Shown one piece after another: positions 7,656 through 15,658 of a stretch of DNA of 39,097 bases. Both the position numbers and the translations under genes were made by a program. This stretch comes from Sulfurospirillum sp. SCADC (GTDB taxonomy: Bacteria; Campylobacterota; Campylobacteria; Campylobacterales; Sulfurospirillaceae), in contig NZ_JQGK01000021.1 in assembly GCF_000743525.1 (NCBI RefSeq), positions 1 to 39,097 on the forward strand. The letters run 5' to 3'. The notes under the pieces are model-generated. The model did not search any database and was not told where the DNA came from. It was given only the letters and a program-made list of their open reading frames with translations. Each line of letters starts with the position of its first letter. Within the stretch, counting starts at the first letter, position 1.

Positions 7656-8615
7656 ATGTTTGATTGGTGGGAAAAAATCGTTGATGCCTTGGTGTTCGGG
7701 CTTTTAGGATTGGATGCAAGTACGCAAAAAGCTCAGGCGTTGCACTTTTTTATCTTCGATACGGTGAAAATTTATATTCTTTTAGTATTGATTATTTTTG
7801 CGGTCAGTTTTCTTAGAACCTATTTTAATACCGAAAAAGTCAGGGTCTATTTGCAAGGTAAAAGCGAATTTACGGGCAATATTTTAGCCGCACTTTTTGG
7901 TATTATCACCCCGTTTTGTAGCTGTTCGGCTATTCCGCTTTTTTTAGGGTTTATGCAAGCACGCATTCCGCTTGGTATTACCTTTAGCTTTTTGATTTCC
8001 TCTCCTATGAACAACGAAGTGGCGATAGCGCTTCTCTTTGGGCTTTTTGGGTGGAAAATCACGGCACTCTACATCGGATTTGGACTTTTGGTTGCCATTA
8101 TTGGCGGTTTTGTAGTAGGTCGTCTTGGCATGGAAAAGTATGTCCTCATCCCTGTTGTGCCAATGAGTGGGGATTTGGAAAATGTTGAGATTAAAATTAC
8201 ACTACAAAAAAGAGTCAAAGAGTCATGGGCATATACGATGGATATTGTGCAGAAGATTTATCTTTATGTGATGATCGGCGTGGGCATTGGGGCGTTTATT
8301 CACGGCTACATTCCGACTGAATTCATTGTGCAATACGCAGGAAGCAATACATGGTACAGTGTGCCACTCGCCGTCATTTTGGGCGTTCCGATGTACTCCA
8401 ATGCTGCAGGGGTGATGCCTTTGATTGAAGTTTTAACGTCTAAAGGGATGCTCTTGGGTACCGCTTTGAGCTTTATGATGGCGATCACTGCCCTTAGTCT
8501 GCCTGAAGCGATGATCCTAAAGCGCATCTTACATGTAAAGCTGATTGCGACGTTTTTTGGCATTGTCGCACTGGGCATTATGGGGATCGGATATCTGTTT
8601 AACGCCATTTTATAA
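7656..8615 (+). CDS. arsP: ArsP-like permease (DUF318/YraQ superfamily)
   Basis: 319 residues with about eight membrane segments. The signature 'ITPFCSCSAIP' (C88, C90) is followed by 'SFLISSPMNNEVAI', and a second half carries 'VPMYSNAAGVMPLIEVL'. This is the DUF318 permease family to which ArsP of Campylobacter jejuni belongs, described as an exporter of trivalent methylated and aromatic arsenicals. Its position in an ArsR-controlled operon supports an arsenic role, but the superfamily is broad and the substrate is not proven by sequence. One palindrome copy is inside the gene ('LHVK'). Confidence 0.8.
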   Translation: MFDWWEKIVDALVFGLLGLDASTQKAQALHFFIFDTVKIYILLVLIIFAVSFLRTYFNTEKVRVYLQGKSEFTGNILAALFGIITPFCSCSAIPLFLGFMQARIPLGITFSFLISSPMNNEVAIALLFGLFGWKITALYIGFGLLVAIIGGFVVGRLGMEKYVLIPVVPMSGDLENVEIKITLQKRVKESWAYTMDIVQKIYLYVMIGVGIGAFIHGYIPTEFIVQYAGSNTWYSVPLAVILGVPMYSNAAGVMPLIEVLTSKGMLLGTALSFMMAITALSLPEAMILKRILHVKLIATFFGIVALGIMGIGYLFNAIL

Positions 8616-8624
8616 GGAGTCAAA

Positions 8625-9086
8625 ATGAAAAAAGTGATGTTTGTTCTGTTGGCTATAGTGGGGTTAGTCCATGCAGCGGAGTTGAAACCGGTAAGTTTTG
8701 AGGAGTACCTTTCAAAATTTGACTATAAAGAACGCGAAGCGATGAAGATCAAAACGCCCGATATGCTCGCTCTTGTGGAAGAGGGTAAGGCGATTTTAGT
8801 GGATATTCGTTTTCGTGAAGAGTTTGAAGTGTGGCATATGAATTTTGCCAAAAATATCCCGTTAAACGAACTTCCAAAACGGCTGAATGAATTGCCCAAA
8901 GATAAGCTCATCATCACAGCCTGTCCTCATAATGACAGATCCAACATCGCGCGCCTCTTTCTCGTGCAAAACGGCTACAACGCACAATACCTCAATGATG
9001 GGCTGCTCAAAACCGCAGACTTTTTGCGCGGCGACAATGCCAAAGAATTTTTGGATGAATACAAAAGAAACAAGGAGAAAAAATGA
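8625..9086 (+). CDS. Periplasmic single-domain rhodanese-like sulfurtransferase
   Basis: 153 residues. Residues 1-17 form a cleavable signal (cut before AELKP). A rhodanese domain spans about 45-140, with 'ILVDIRFREEFEVWHM' and the catalytic loop C100-P-H-N-D-R. It would move sulfane sulfur or bind thiophilic species in the periplasm. The arsenic operon and thiol-transfer neighbours suggest a role in arsenic or thiol stress, but the acceptor is unknown. It overlaps the next gene by 4 nt. Confidence 0.82.
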   Translation: MKKVMFVLLAIVGLVHAAELKPVSFEEYLSKFDYKEREAMKIKTPDMLALVEEGKAILVDIRFREEFEVWHMNFAKNIPLNELPKRLNELPKDKLIITACPHNDRSNIARLFLVQNGYNAQYLNDGLLKTADFLRGDNAKEFLDEYKRNKEKK

Positions 9087-9316
9087 AAATCGAAATACTC
9101 GGAACCGGCTGTTCAAAATGCCAAGCGTTAACCTTACATGTAAAAGAAGCGGTGGCGAAAAAGGGGATGTTTGCACAGGTTGAAAAAGTCGAAGATATTA
9201 TGAAAATCATGGCGTACGGCATCACATCAACGCCTGCTTTGGTAATAGATGGCACGGTTGTAAGCAGTGGAAAACTTCTCAGTGTCGATGAAATTGTGGT
9301 GTTTTTGGGCTCATAA
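9083..9316 (+). CDS. Mini-thioredoxin (redox-active disulfide protein 2 family)
   Basis: 77 residues forming a minimal thioredoxin fold. The active site C10-S-K-C13 is in 'GTGCSKC', and the cis-proline region is 'GITSTPALVIDGTVVSSGK'. It matches the small TM0996/MTH895-type glutaredoxin-like proteins common in arsenic operons. It is cytoplasmic and a plausible reductant for the three-cysteine ArsC encoded at the head of the operon. A palindrome copy encodes 'LHVK' at residues 18-21. Confidence 0.85.
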   Translation: MKIEILGTGCSKCQALTLHVKEAVAKKGMFAQVEKVEDIMKIMAYGITSTPALVIDGTVVSSGKLLSVDEIVVFLGS

Positions 9317-9330
9317 TGTTACTGATTTTG

Positions 9331-9339
9331 TGTTATAAT
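9331..9339 (+). promoter_or_regulatory. Extended -10 promoter of the GGDEF gene
   Basis: TGTTATAAT is a TGn-extended, perfect -10 hexamer (TATAAT at 9334-9339). It lies 22 nt before the start codon of the diguanylate cyclase, with AAGGAG between them. No convincing -35 box is needed or seen. Confidence 0.55.
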
Positions 9340-9360
9340 CGCACACCATAAGGAGCGGCG

Positions 9361-10794
9361 ATGCGATTAAAAACCAAAGTTGTACTCATCATAGCAGGGC
9401 TGCTTTTAGGCGTCTCTATCACGGGTTCGATCATTAATTACCTGAAAAATGTGCGTGACACGCAAGCGCAGCTGCAAAACACGTCGTTGCCACTTTCGGT
9501 GGACAATATCTACACCGAAATTCAGCAACGTATGATCGAGCCACTTTTGGTTTCGTCGTTGATGTCGCATGACACTTTTTTGCGCGATTGGCTGATGGAG
9601 GGCGAAACCGACATGAACGGGATCGTGCGCTATCTTACCGAGATTCAGCAGAAATACGATATTTTCACCACCTTCTTGGTCTCAGAAAAAACCAAAAACT
9701 ACTACCATGCACGCGGTCTTATCGATGTGGTGAATAAAGAAAACAGTGCGGATGCGTGGTATTTTCGTTTTATGGGACAAAGTGAGCCTTACGAGATCAA
9801 TCTGGATTACAATGCGAACCTCAGTGACTCGCTCATCATGTTTATCAACTACAAAGTGATGGACTATAAAAACGAGATCATTGGTGTGACAGGTGTGGGC
9901 GTGAAAATCATGAATATCGAAGCGATGCTCAACTCCTTTAAAACCAAGTACAAATACGATGTCTATTTTGTCTCTGAAAAGGGTGAAATAACGCTTTTTG
10001 CCAAGGGGCTGAACAAACGAGGAAACATCGGCACTATCGAAGGTCTTAAAGAGATCAAAGAGAGCGTTTTTAAAGGTGAGCAGAGCCAATTTGAGTATAA
10101 AGGTAAAGAGGGCGAATACCTGCTCAACACCAAATACATCGAAAAACTCAAACTGCATCTTTTTGTTGAGATCAACAAAAATGAGTACATAGGCGAACTC
10201 AAAAAGACCTTTTACGTCAATCTCACCATCTCACTTTTGGTCACGCTTTTGGTCACGCTCATCATCATCTACACGATCAATATTTACCAACAACAGTTGA
10301 TTCAACTGGCGAGCGAAGACGCACTCACAGGACTGGCGAACCGTAGAAAGTTTAACGAACAGTTTGAAAAATTTTACAAGCTCTATAAAAAAGGGGTTAA
10401 CAGACTTACCCTTTTGCTCATTGATATTGATGATTTTAAAGAGGTCAATGACACATTTGGGCATCTTGTAGGCGATGACACGTTGATGCGAGTGGCTGAG
10501 ATTTTGCGCACGGAGTTGAGAAGTTCAGACATCATCGCGCGCTGGGGTGGCGAAGAGTTTGCCCTTTTACTGGTCGATGTTACGCCTTCAAAAGCGATGG
10601 AAATTGCACAAAAAATTTGCTATGCCATCAGGGAAGACGCGCTGTTGCAAGAGATATTGCAAAAGAAACTCACGGTCAGCATAGGACTAGGAGAGCTCAC
10701 CAGTTTGGAGAGCCAAGACGGATTGGTGCATAAAGTCGATATTGCCCTGTACGAAGCGAAAAAAGCAGGCAAAGACCAAGTCATCGTTGCGTAA
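9361..10794 (+). CDS. Membrane-bound diguanylate cyclase with periplasmic sensor domain
   Basis: 477 residues. TM1 is at about 7-28, a periplasmic sensor region (Cache-like, inferred from size and topology) at about 30-285, TM2 at about 286-308 and a GGDEF domain at about 315-477. The active-site loop is GGEEF (about 396-400), a catalytically competent form. RSSD lies 5 residues before it and matches the RxxD product-inhibition site. It should make c-di-GMP in response to an extracytoplasmic signal. It has its own promoter, and I see nothing linking it to the arsenic operon. Confidence 0.88.
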   Translation: MRLKTKVVLIIAGLLLGVSITGSIINYLKNVRDTQAQLQNTSLPLSVDNIYTEIQQRMIEPLLVSSLMSHDTFLRDWLMEGETDMNGIVRYLTEIQQKYDIFTTFLVSEKTKNYYHARGLIDVVNKENSADAWYFRFMGQSEPYEINLDYNANLSDSLIMFINYKVMDYKNEIIGVTGVGVKIMNIEAMLNSFKTKYKYDVYFVSEKGEITLFAKGLNKRGNIGTIEGLKEIKESVFKGEQSQFEYKGKEGEYLLNTKYIEKLKLHLFVEINKNEYIGELKKTFYVNLTISLLVTLLVTLIIIYTINIYQQQLIQLASEDALTGLANRRKFNEQFEKFYKLYKKGVNRLTLLLIDIDDFKEVNDTFGHLVGDDTLMRVAEILRTELRSSDIIARWGGEEFALLLVDVTPSKAMEIAQKICYAIREDALLQEILQKKLTVSIGLGELTSLESQDGLVHKVDIALYEAKKAGKDQVIVA

Positions 10795-10841
10795 TCGACC
10801 ACTGTAAATTGCATTAAGTGTGCCTACTCAAAGAAGCTGAA

Positions 10842-12269
10842 CTACTTGGAGGGAGCTAGTGGGAGCATTACGTTTATTTCAAGCCCTTGAGGGTGTCGGT
10901 TTTTGACCGTGATGGTGCCATCATGCACATCAACGATTTGCTGAACAATGGACAATCCTAGTCCAAATCCTTTGATCTGTTTTGAGCGTGAATCATCCGC
11001 ACGGTAAAAGCGCTCAAAGATGAGGTGAAGCTTCTCTTCATCAATCCCATTGCCTTCATCTTCAATCCGAAAATGCGCCATCTGATTTGCCGATGTGAGT
11101 GAAATGAAAATCGTAGTATGGTACGAGCTGTATTTGATCGCATTTTCAATCAGGTTGGAAAAAACCGTTTTCAATAAAATCTCATCGCCAATGACGATGA
11201 GATTTTCCAGTTCTCTTATTTCAAAGGTAATATTTTTCTGAGATCCAATGACGATGAGATCTTCGATGGCTTTAAGAAGCACATCATCCAAATGATGTTG
11301 TGTAAATTTACTTTTAAGCGACTCTTTTTCAAGGTACGTGAGCATAAGAAGGTTTTTGACGATGCTTTGCAAGGTATCGACCTCTTCCAGATTGGAGTAT
11401 AAAATCGTTTGGTACTCCTCGTTTGTGCGAGGCTCTTTAAGGGCGACTTCGAGTTCCCCTTTCATCGCCGTTAAGGGCGTTTTGAGTTCATGGGAAACAT
11501 CCGAAGAGAAGCGTTTGATCTGCCGAAGCGATTGGAGCATCTTAAGATGCGTTTCATCGCTAAAAATTTGCAACGCCTTAATAGAACAGATCGTAATGAC
11601 CAACGCACACAGGGCTCGAAAAAACTGCACAGGGATGCCAAAAGTTTCTAAAAACCATGCTGTGTTGATGATGTTCCCTGGGAAATAGTGCGTTGGTGAG
11701 ACGGCGATTCCCGCTAAAAGTGCATAAACGATAAAGGCAACGCCTGGGATTTTAAAGTAAATTTTGAGGCGTTCGACGTACTCACTCTTTTTCAGCGACT
11801 CCCCATAATAGTAAAGCCCAATACCCAGAAGTAAAGAGCCAACAAAACCGTACGTGTAACGAATGGCAGCAATGGCATCATCTAGGGATGGGTGAATCAA
11901 AATCAGGGTTAACAAGCTAGAGAGACTGATGACATAAATAACCGGTGCGGCATAAAGCGTGTGTAAAAAATGAAGTTTAGAGCTCTGGTTTTTAAAGCTT
12001 TCACGTACGATAAAACGTGAAAATTCAAATAAAAAGAGGTAAGAGAAGAGCAGAAGAACAAACTTTAGAGGGCTTAAAAGAGGTTCGTATTGGGGGTAGA
12101 GATACATGTAAAGAAAAACCCACTCCACGAAGGCATGCAAAATGGCAAAGATACCTAAAAGCCAAATCTTTCGTGCAAAAAAGATTGCGCTATCGGTTGT
12201 TCTAACAAATAAAACCAAAACGCCTAAGATAAAAAAAGAGAGACCGTAAACAAAGAGGATAATCTCCAT
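10842..12269 (-). CDS. Sensor histidine kinase with multi-helix membrane input
   Basis: 475 residues. About seven membrane helices fill residues 1-235, with almost no periplasmic domain, implying sensing within the membrane or by short loops. The dimerisation/phosphoacceptor segment 'FSSDVSHELKTPLTAMKG' (H about 260) and an ATPase domain with N box 'NLIENAIKYS', G1 'DEGNGID' and G2 'GFGLGLS' follow. It starts 1 nt after the response regulator stop. The pair diverges from the haem-protein genes at 13051, which are the obvious candidate targets. Confidence 0.88.
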   Translation of the reverse strand: MEIILFVYGLSFFILGVLVLFVRTTDSAIFFARKIWLLGIFAILHAFVEWVFLYMYLYPQYEPLLSPLKFVLLLFSYLFLFEFSRFIVRESFKNQSSKLHFLHTLYAAPVIYVISLSSLLTLILIHPSLDDAIAAIRYTYGFVGSLLLGIGLYYYGESLKKSEYVERLKIYFKIPGVAFIVYALLAGIAVSPTHYFPGNIINTAWFLETFGIPVQFFRALCALVITICSIKALQIFSDETHLKMLQSLRQIKRFSSDVSHELKTPLTAMKGELEVALKEPRTNEEYQTILYSNLEEVDTLQSIVKNLLMLTYLEKESLKSKFTQHHLDDVLLKAIEDLIVIGSQKNITFEIRELENLIVIGDEILLKTVFSNLIENAIKYSSYHTTIFISLTSANQMAHFRIEDEGNGIDEEKLHLIFERFYRADDSRSKQIKGFGLGLSIVQQIVDVHDGTITVKNRHPQGLEINVMLPLAPSK

Positions 12270-12270
12270 T

Positions 12271-12942
12271 CTAGCACGACTCTATTTTATAGCCAGAACC
12301 ACGAATGGTTTTAATAAGAGGCTTCTCGCCTTTGCTGTCTATTTTATGGCGCAGATGGTGGATAAAAACGTTAATGATATTGCTTGAAGTCGCTTCATTA
12401 ATACCCCAAATTTTTTCTTGGAGTTGGGTGTGGGTGATAATATTGTTTTGATTGAGTAGCAGATACACCAAAATGTCAAATTCTTTAGACGTCAGCGAAA
12501 TCGGCTTTTGAGAACGGGTTACGATGCGTTTGGAAACATTGACTTCAAGGGTATCAAGACGCAAGCACTCATTGAAATTATACGATGAACGGCGAAGCAA
12601 AGAGCGTACACGTGCCACCAATTCGGCAAAGACAAAGGGTTTGACCAAGTAGTCATCTGCTCCACAACTAAGCCCTGTGACGCGCTCTTCCACATTGGTT
12701 TTAGCGGTGAGCATCAAGATGGGTGTAACGATTTTTTGATCGCGGAGTTTTTCACAAATCTTCAATCCATCGAGTTTTGGCAACATCCAATCAACAATGA
12801 GAAGGTCATACGAATACTGCTCCGCAAGATAAAGTCCTTCTTCACCATCACTCGCAGTATCGACGATAAAACCCTCTTCTTGGAGTCCTTTTTGAACAAA
12901 AGCGATAATTTTTGGGTCATCTTCAATGATTAAGAGTTTCAT
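12271..12942 (-). CDS. OmpR-family response regulator
   Basis: 223 residues. Receiver domain 1-120 has acidic D8/D9, phosphoacceptor D51 in 'LLIVDWMLPKLDG' and K near 'YLVKPF'. A winged-helix DNA-binding domain follows (about 128-223) with 'ISLTSKEFDILVYLLLNQNN' and the terminal 'TIRGSGYKIE'. It is paired with the kinase just downstream. The 108-nt gap to the divergent haem-protein gene holds an 11-bp-spaced direct repeat typical of OmpR-type binding. Confidence 0.9.
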   Translation of the reverse strand: MKLLIIEDDPKIIAFVQKGLQEEGFIVDTASDGEEGLYLAEQYSYDLLIVDWMLPKLDGLKICEKLRDQKIVTPILMLTAKTNVEERVTGLSCGADDYLVKPFVFAELVARVRSLLRRSSYNFNECLRLDTLEVNVSKRIVTRSQKPISLTSKEFDILVYLLLNQNNIITHTQLQEKIWGINEATSSNIINVFIHHLRHKIDSKGEKPLIKTIRGSGYKIESC

Positions 12943-12976
12943 CCTTTCATCGTAGCTAAAGAAATATTAAAAAAAA

Positions 12977-12993
12977 TTAATGAAGCGTTAATG
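12977..12993. promoter_or_regulatory. Candidate response-regulator box (11-bp direct repeat)
   Basis: TTAATG occurs twice at 12977-12982 and 12988-12993, a period of 11 bp, between the response regulator gene and the divergent haem-protein gene. OmpR-family dimers typically contact direct repeats one helical turn apart. The region is A/T-rich, so chance is possible. Confidence 0.4.
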
Positions 12994-13050
12994 TTGACGA
13001 AATAAAACAATGTGATACTTCTTTTCACATTTACACAAAAGGAGTTTTAC

Positions 13051-14097
13051 ATGAAGAAATTTTCTTCTATCGTTTTGGCATCGGTCATTTTAGTAGGAAC
13101 AAGTGCCTTTGCAGCGGGCATTGCAACGTTAGAGAGTGTTAAAGGCACGCCAGCTTCTATGGATGCAAGCGATGCGGCATGGGCAAAAGCAAAAGCAGTC
13201 ACCGTTGTTTTGGATCAAACACCGTACGTGCCAGAGGGTTATAAAGGTATGCTCAAATCGAATGCGGTCATTCAATCCTTGTACGATGATAAAAACATTT
13301 ATGTGAAATACCAGTATGATGATCCAACTTTGAGTGTTGATCGTATGCCATGGGAAAAACAAGCCGATGGCTCATGGAAGCAGCTTAAAGCGCCTGATCA
13401 AACAGGGCATGACAATACGTATTACGAAGATAAAGCGGCAATTTACTGGAATATCAGCACTAAAGGCTTTGATAAAAAAGGGTGTGCGGTTGCCTGTCAT
13501 CTTACCAAAGAGGGCATGAATAATGGCTTTGCAGACTCTTCAGCGGGTCGAAAATATACCAACAATCCAGGCGAATTTCTCGATATGTGGCATTGGAAAG
13601 GTGTTAGGACAGGGCTCTCATTTGATCAAACCCATGACCAATTTGTCGATAGCACCAATGATCCAAAACTCTCCAAAGAGTGGGGTAGAAAAGGGGATGA
13701 ACAAACCAAAGGTGGCTATAAAAACAATATCAATGACGCCAAAACAGCTCCTGCATTTATGAACAAAGATGCTAAAGACAATGCGGTTGGTTCTATCAAA
13801 GAGGATAACAAAGTTCCCTTTGTTGATACCTTTAAAGCAGGCGATAGAATTCCTGGTGCGATTGTGACACAACACGATGGCTCAGCTGGCGATATTGCAA
13901 CCAAGGCGGTTTGGAAAGATGGAAAGTGGACCTTGGTCTTTAAACGTCCTTTGGTGACAACGCATCCAAAATCAGCGGAACAAGACGTTCAGTTTAATGA
14001 TTTGAAAAAGTCCTATTTCTTTGCGGTCTCGGCGTTTGATAACAGTCAAATCAATCATGTTTATCATGATGGAGCGATTGAGCTTCGCTTTAAATAA
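13051..14097 (+). CDS. Periplasmic haem-binding protein, ethylbenzene dehydrogenase gamma-subunit-like
   Basis: 348 residues. Signal peptide 1-21 (ends ...SAFA). The rest resembles the haem-binding domain family of the gamma subunits of ethylbenzene dehydrogenase and DMSO-reductase-type enzymes. Key stretches are 'SLYDDKNIYVKYQYDDP', 'KAAIYWNIS' and the C-terminal 'SYFFAVSAFDN...HVYHDGAIELRF'. A CX3CH sequence (C145-AVA-C149-H150) lies in the middle, one residue longer than the normal haem c motif. The ATG at 13051 is chosen over an upstream ATG because AAAGGAG lies just before it and it gives a clean signal peptide. It is co-transcribed with a membrane cytochrome. No catalytic molybdoenzyme is nearby. 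Confidence 0.75.
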   Translation: MKKFSSIVLASVILVGTSAFAAGIATLESVKGTPASMDASDAAWAKAKAVTVVLDQTPYVPEGYKGMLKSNAVIQSLYDDKNIYVKYQYDDPTLSVDRMPWEKQADGSWKQLKAPDQTGHDNTYYEDKAAIYWNISTKGFDKKGCAVACHLTKEGMNNGFADSSAGRKYTNNPGEFLDMWHWKGVRTGLSFDQTHDQFVDSTNDPKLSKEWGRKGDEQTKGGYKNNINDAKTAPAFMNKDAKDNAVGSIKEDNKVPFVDTFKAGDRIPGAIVTQHDGSAGDIATKAVWKDGKWTLVFKRPLVTTHPKSAEQDVQFNDLKKSYFFAVSAFDNSQINHVYHDGAIELRFK

Positions 14098-14108
14098 AAG
14101 GAGAGGGT

Positions 14109-14816
14109 GTGTCGATTCAACAACTCAACACACAGGCAAAAACAGCGATTTCGCTGTTTTTGCTCTTTGTGATAACAGCAACCATTTCATCGGTTATTCT
14201 CTTAGGGTTAGAGTTATCGGGTGAAAAAGCAGGGTTTAATATTCCTACCGTTTCTCAGATACAAAACAAATACACCATGCCTTCTATCGTTTCTGCGATG
14301 AAAGGGAGTATGTACAAAGAAGTAACGGATGATGCAGATATAGACACCGTACACAACTGGATCAAAGAGGGCGCTAAGAAAGAGGGCAAAGTGTATGATG
14401 ACGCATGGAAAATCATTCAAAATGATTGTGCGAATTGTCACAGTAAAACCTCCAAAATGAGCAGAGCCATTCCTTCAATGCCGTTTGATACGTATGAGCA
14501 GGTATTGACGCATACGGAGGCGGGTTACTCATGGTCTAAGATGTCTAAGCAAGCGCATATTCATATGTTTGGAATTTCGACATTTTTAATTTTAATTAGC
14601 GTTATGTTTGCCTATACTACGTATAAAGAAAGTGTGCGAAGTGTGCTGATCATCGCCTCTTTTGGCGGTGCGTTTTTAGATATTTTCTCATGGTGGTTTT
14701 CAAAATTTATCCCAGAACTCGTCTATCTCATCTTTGCGATGGGCGGCATTATGGTGAGCTCAATCCTTTTGATGAGTGTGCTTATTTTGGCGAATATTTG
14801 GAAAAAAGAGGGGTAA
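14109..14816 (+). CDS. Membrane-bound monohaem cytochrome c-like protein
   Basis: 235 residues starting at GTG with AAAGGAGAGG upstream. TM1 is at about 15-35. The periplasmic domain at about 36-150 has the haem c motif C107-A-N-C110-H111. About four helices follow to the C terminus ('HIHMFGISTFLILISVMFAY' onwards), with histidines that could ligate haem b. It lies 11 nt after the haem-binding periplasmic protein gene. The two probably form a small electron-transfer unit controlled by the divergent two-component system. Electron donor and acceptor are unknown. Confidence 0.75.
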   Translation: MSIQQLNTQAKTAISLFLLFVITATISSVILLGLELSGEKAGFNIPTVSQIQNKYTMPSIVSAMKGSMYKEVTDDADIDTVHNWIKEGAKKEGKVYDDAWKIIQNDCANCHSKTSKMSRAIPSMPFDTYEQVLTHTEAGYSWSKMSKQAHIHMFGISTFLILISVMFAYTTYKESVRSVLIIASFGGAFLDIFSWWFSKFIPELVYLIFAMGGIMVSSILLMSVLILANIWKKEG

Positions 14817-14843
14817 AATCCTCTTTACATGTAAAGGATTTTT

Positions 14844-15608
14844 ATGGAGATTTTTCTTGTCGCCTGTGTCGCTTTGATAGCTTCGTTGCTTACCTTTTTT
14901 TCTGGGTTTGGGCTTGGTACGCTGTTGATGCCCATTATCGCGCTTTTTTTTCCGCTTCCTATCGCCATTGCGATTACGGCGATTGTCCATTTTTCCAATA
15001 ACCTTTTAAAATTCTTTCTCCTGCTCAAACATTGTGATACGTCCATCTTACTACGCTTTGGCGTGCCTGCGGTTGTTTTTGCCCTTTTGGGTGCGTGGAG
15101 TTTGGAGCTTTTAAGCACATGGCAATGGAGTTTTACGTATACCCTTTGGGGTTTTACATGTAAGATTGTGCCGCTTAACGTGATCATTGGTTTGGTGATC
15201 GTACTGTTTTTGGTTGTGGAGTCTAGCCCAACCCTTCGCGTTCCCAATGCCTTTAAAAAGCTTTGGCTAGGAGGAATGCTGAGTGGTTTTTTTGGAGGAC
15301 TCAGCGGTCATCAAGGCGCGTTTCGGAGTCTTTTTTTAACGCAAAATGCACTTTCCAAAGAGGTCTTTTTAGCCACAGGCGTGAGCATCGCGGTGGTTGT
15401 TGATCTTTCACGGTTGAGTTTGTATGCAAAACACTGGGAGATGGCACTTTCGCAGTGGCAGATGATTTTGGTGGCGATTGTGAGTGCATTTGTGGGCACG
15501 TTTATTGGGAAGCACTATCTTCAAAAAGTGAGCATTGAGTTTATTCGTTTGGTGGTCGCATGGATGCTAGGTAGTGTGGCCTTTTTACTGATAGTTGGAA
15601 TTTTATAA
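14844..15608 (+). CDS. TauE/SafE-family membrane permease
   Basis: 254 residues with about seven to eight helices. The N-terminal glycine-rich segment 'FFSGFGLGTLLMPIIALFFP' and a repeated counterpart 'LSGFFGGLSGHQGAFRS' are the two-fold repeat of the TauE/SafE (DUF81) family. Members move sulfite, sulfoacetate or other organosulfur anions; the substrate here is not determined. The gap to the cytochrome gene is only 27 nt and contains a palindrome copy (14824-14835) that also provides the AAAGG ribosome site. Confidence 0.82.
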   Translation: MEIFLVACVALIASLLTFFSGFGLGTLLMPIIALFFPLPIAIAITAIVHFSNNLLKFFLLLKHCDTSILLRFGVPAVVFALLGAWSLELLSTWQWSFTYTLWGFTCKIVPLNVIIGLVIVLFLVVESSPTLRVPNAFKKLWLGGMLSGFFGGLSGHQGAFRSLFLTQNALSKEVFLATGVSIAVVVDLSRLSLYAKHWEMALSQWQMILVAIVSAFVGTFIGKHYLQKVSIEFIRLVVAWMLGSVAFLLIVGIL

Positions 15609-15628
15609 AGGTTTACATGTAAAGTGCT

Positions 15629-15649
15629 GAGCCATCGTTACAATGGCTC
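15629..15649. terminator. Hairpin between convergent tauE-like gene and mnmA
   Basis: A 7-bp perfect stem GAGCCAT / ATGGCTC with a 7-nt loop sits between two convergent stop codons, next to a palindrome copy (15612-15623). No long T tract is present on either strand. Confidence 0.45.
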
Positions 15650-15658
15650 TAAGACGCG

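Noticed and set aside
13012-13050. Upstream in-frame ATG extending the haem-binding protein by 13 residues
   Set aside because: The internal ATG at 13051 has a strong ribosome site and starts a clean signal peptide; the extension spoils it.
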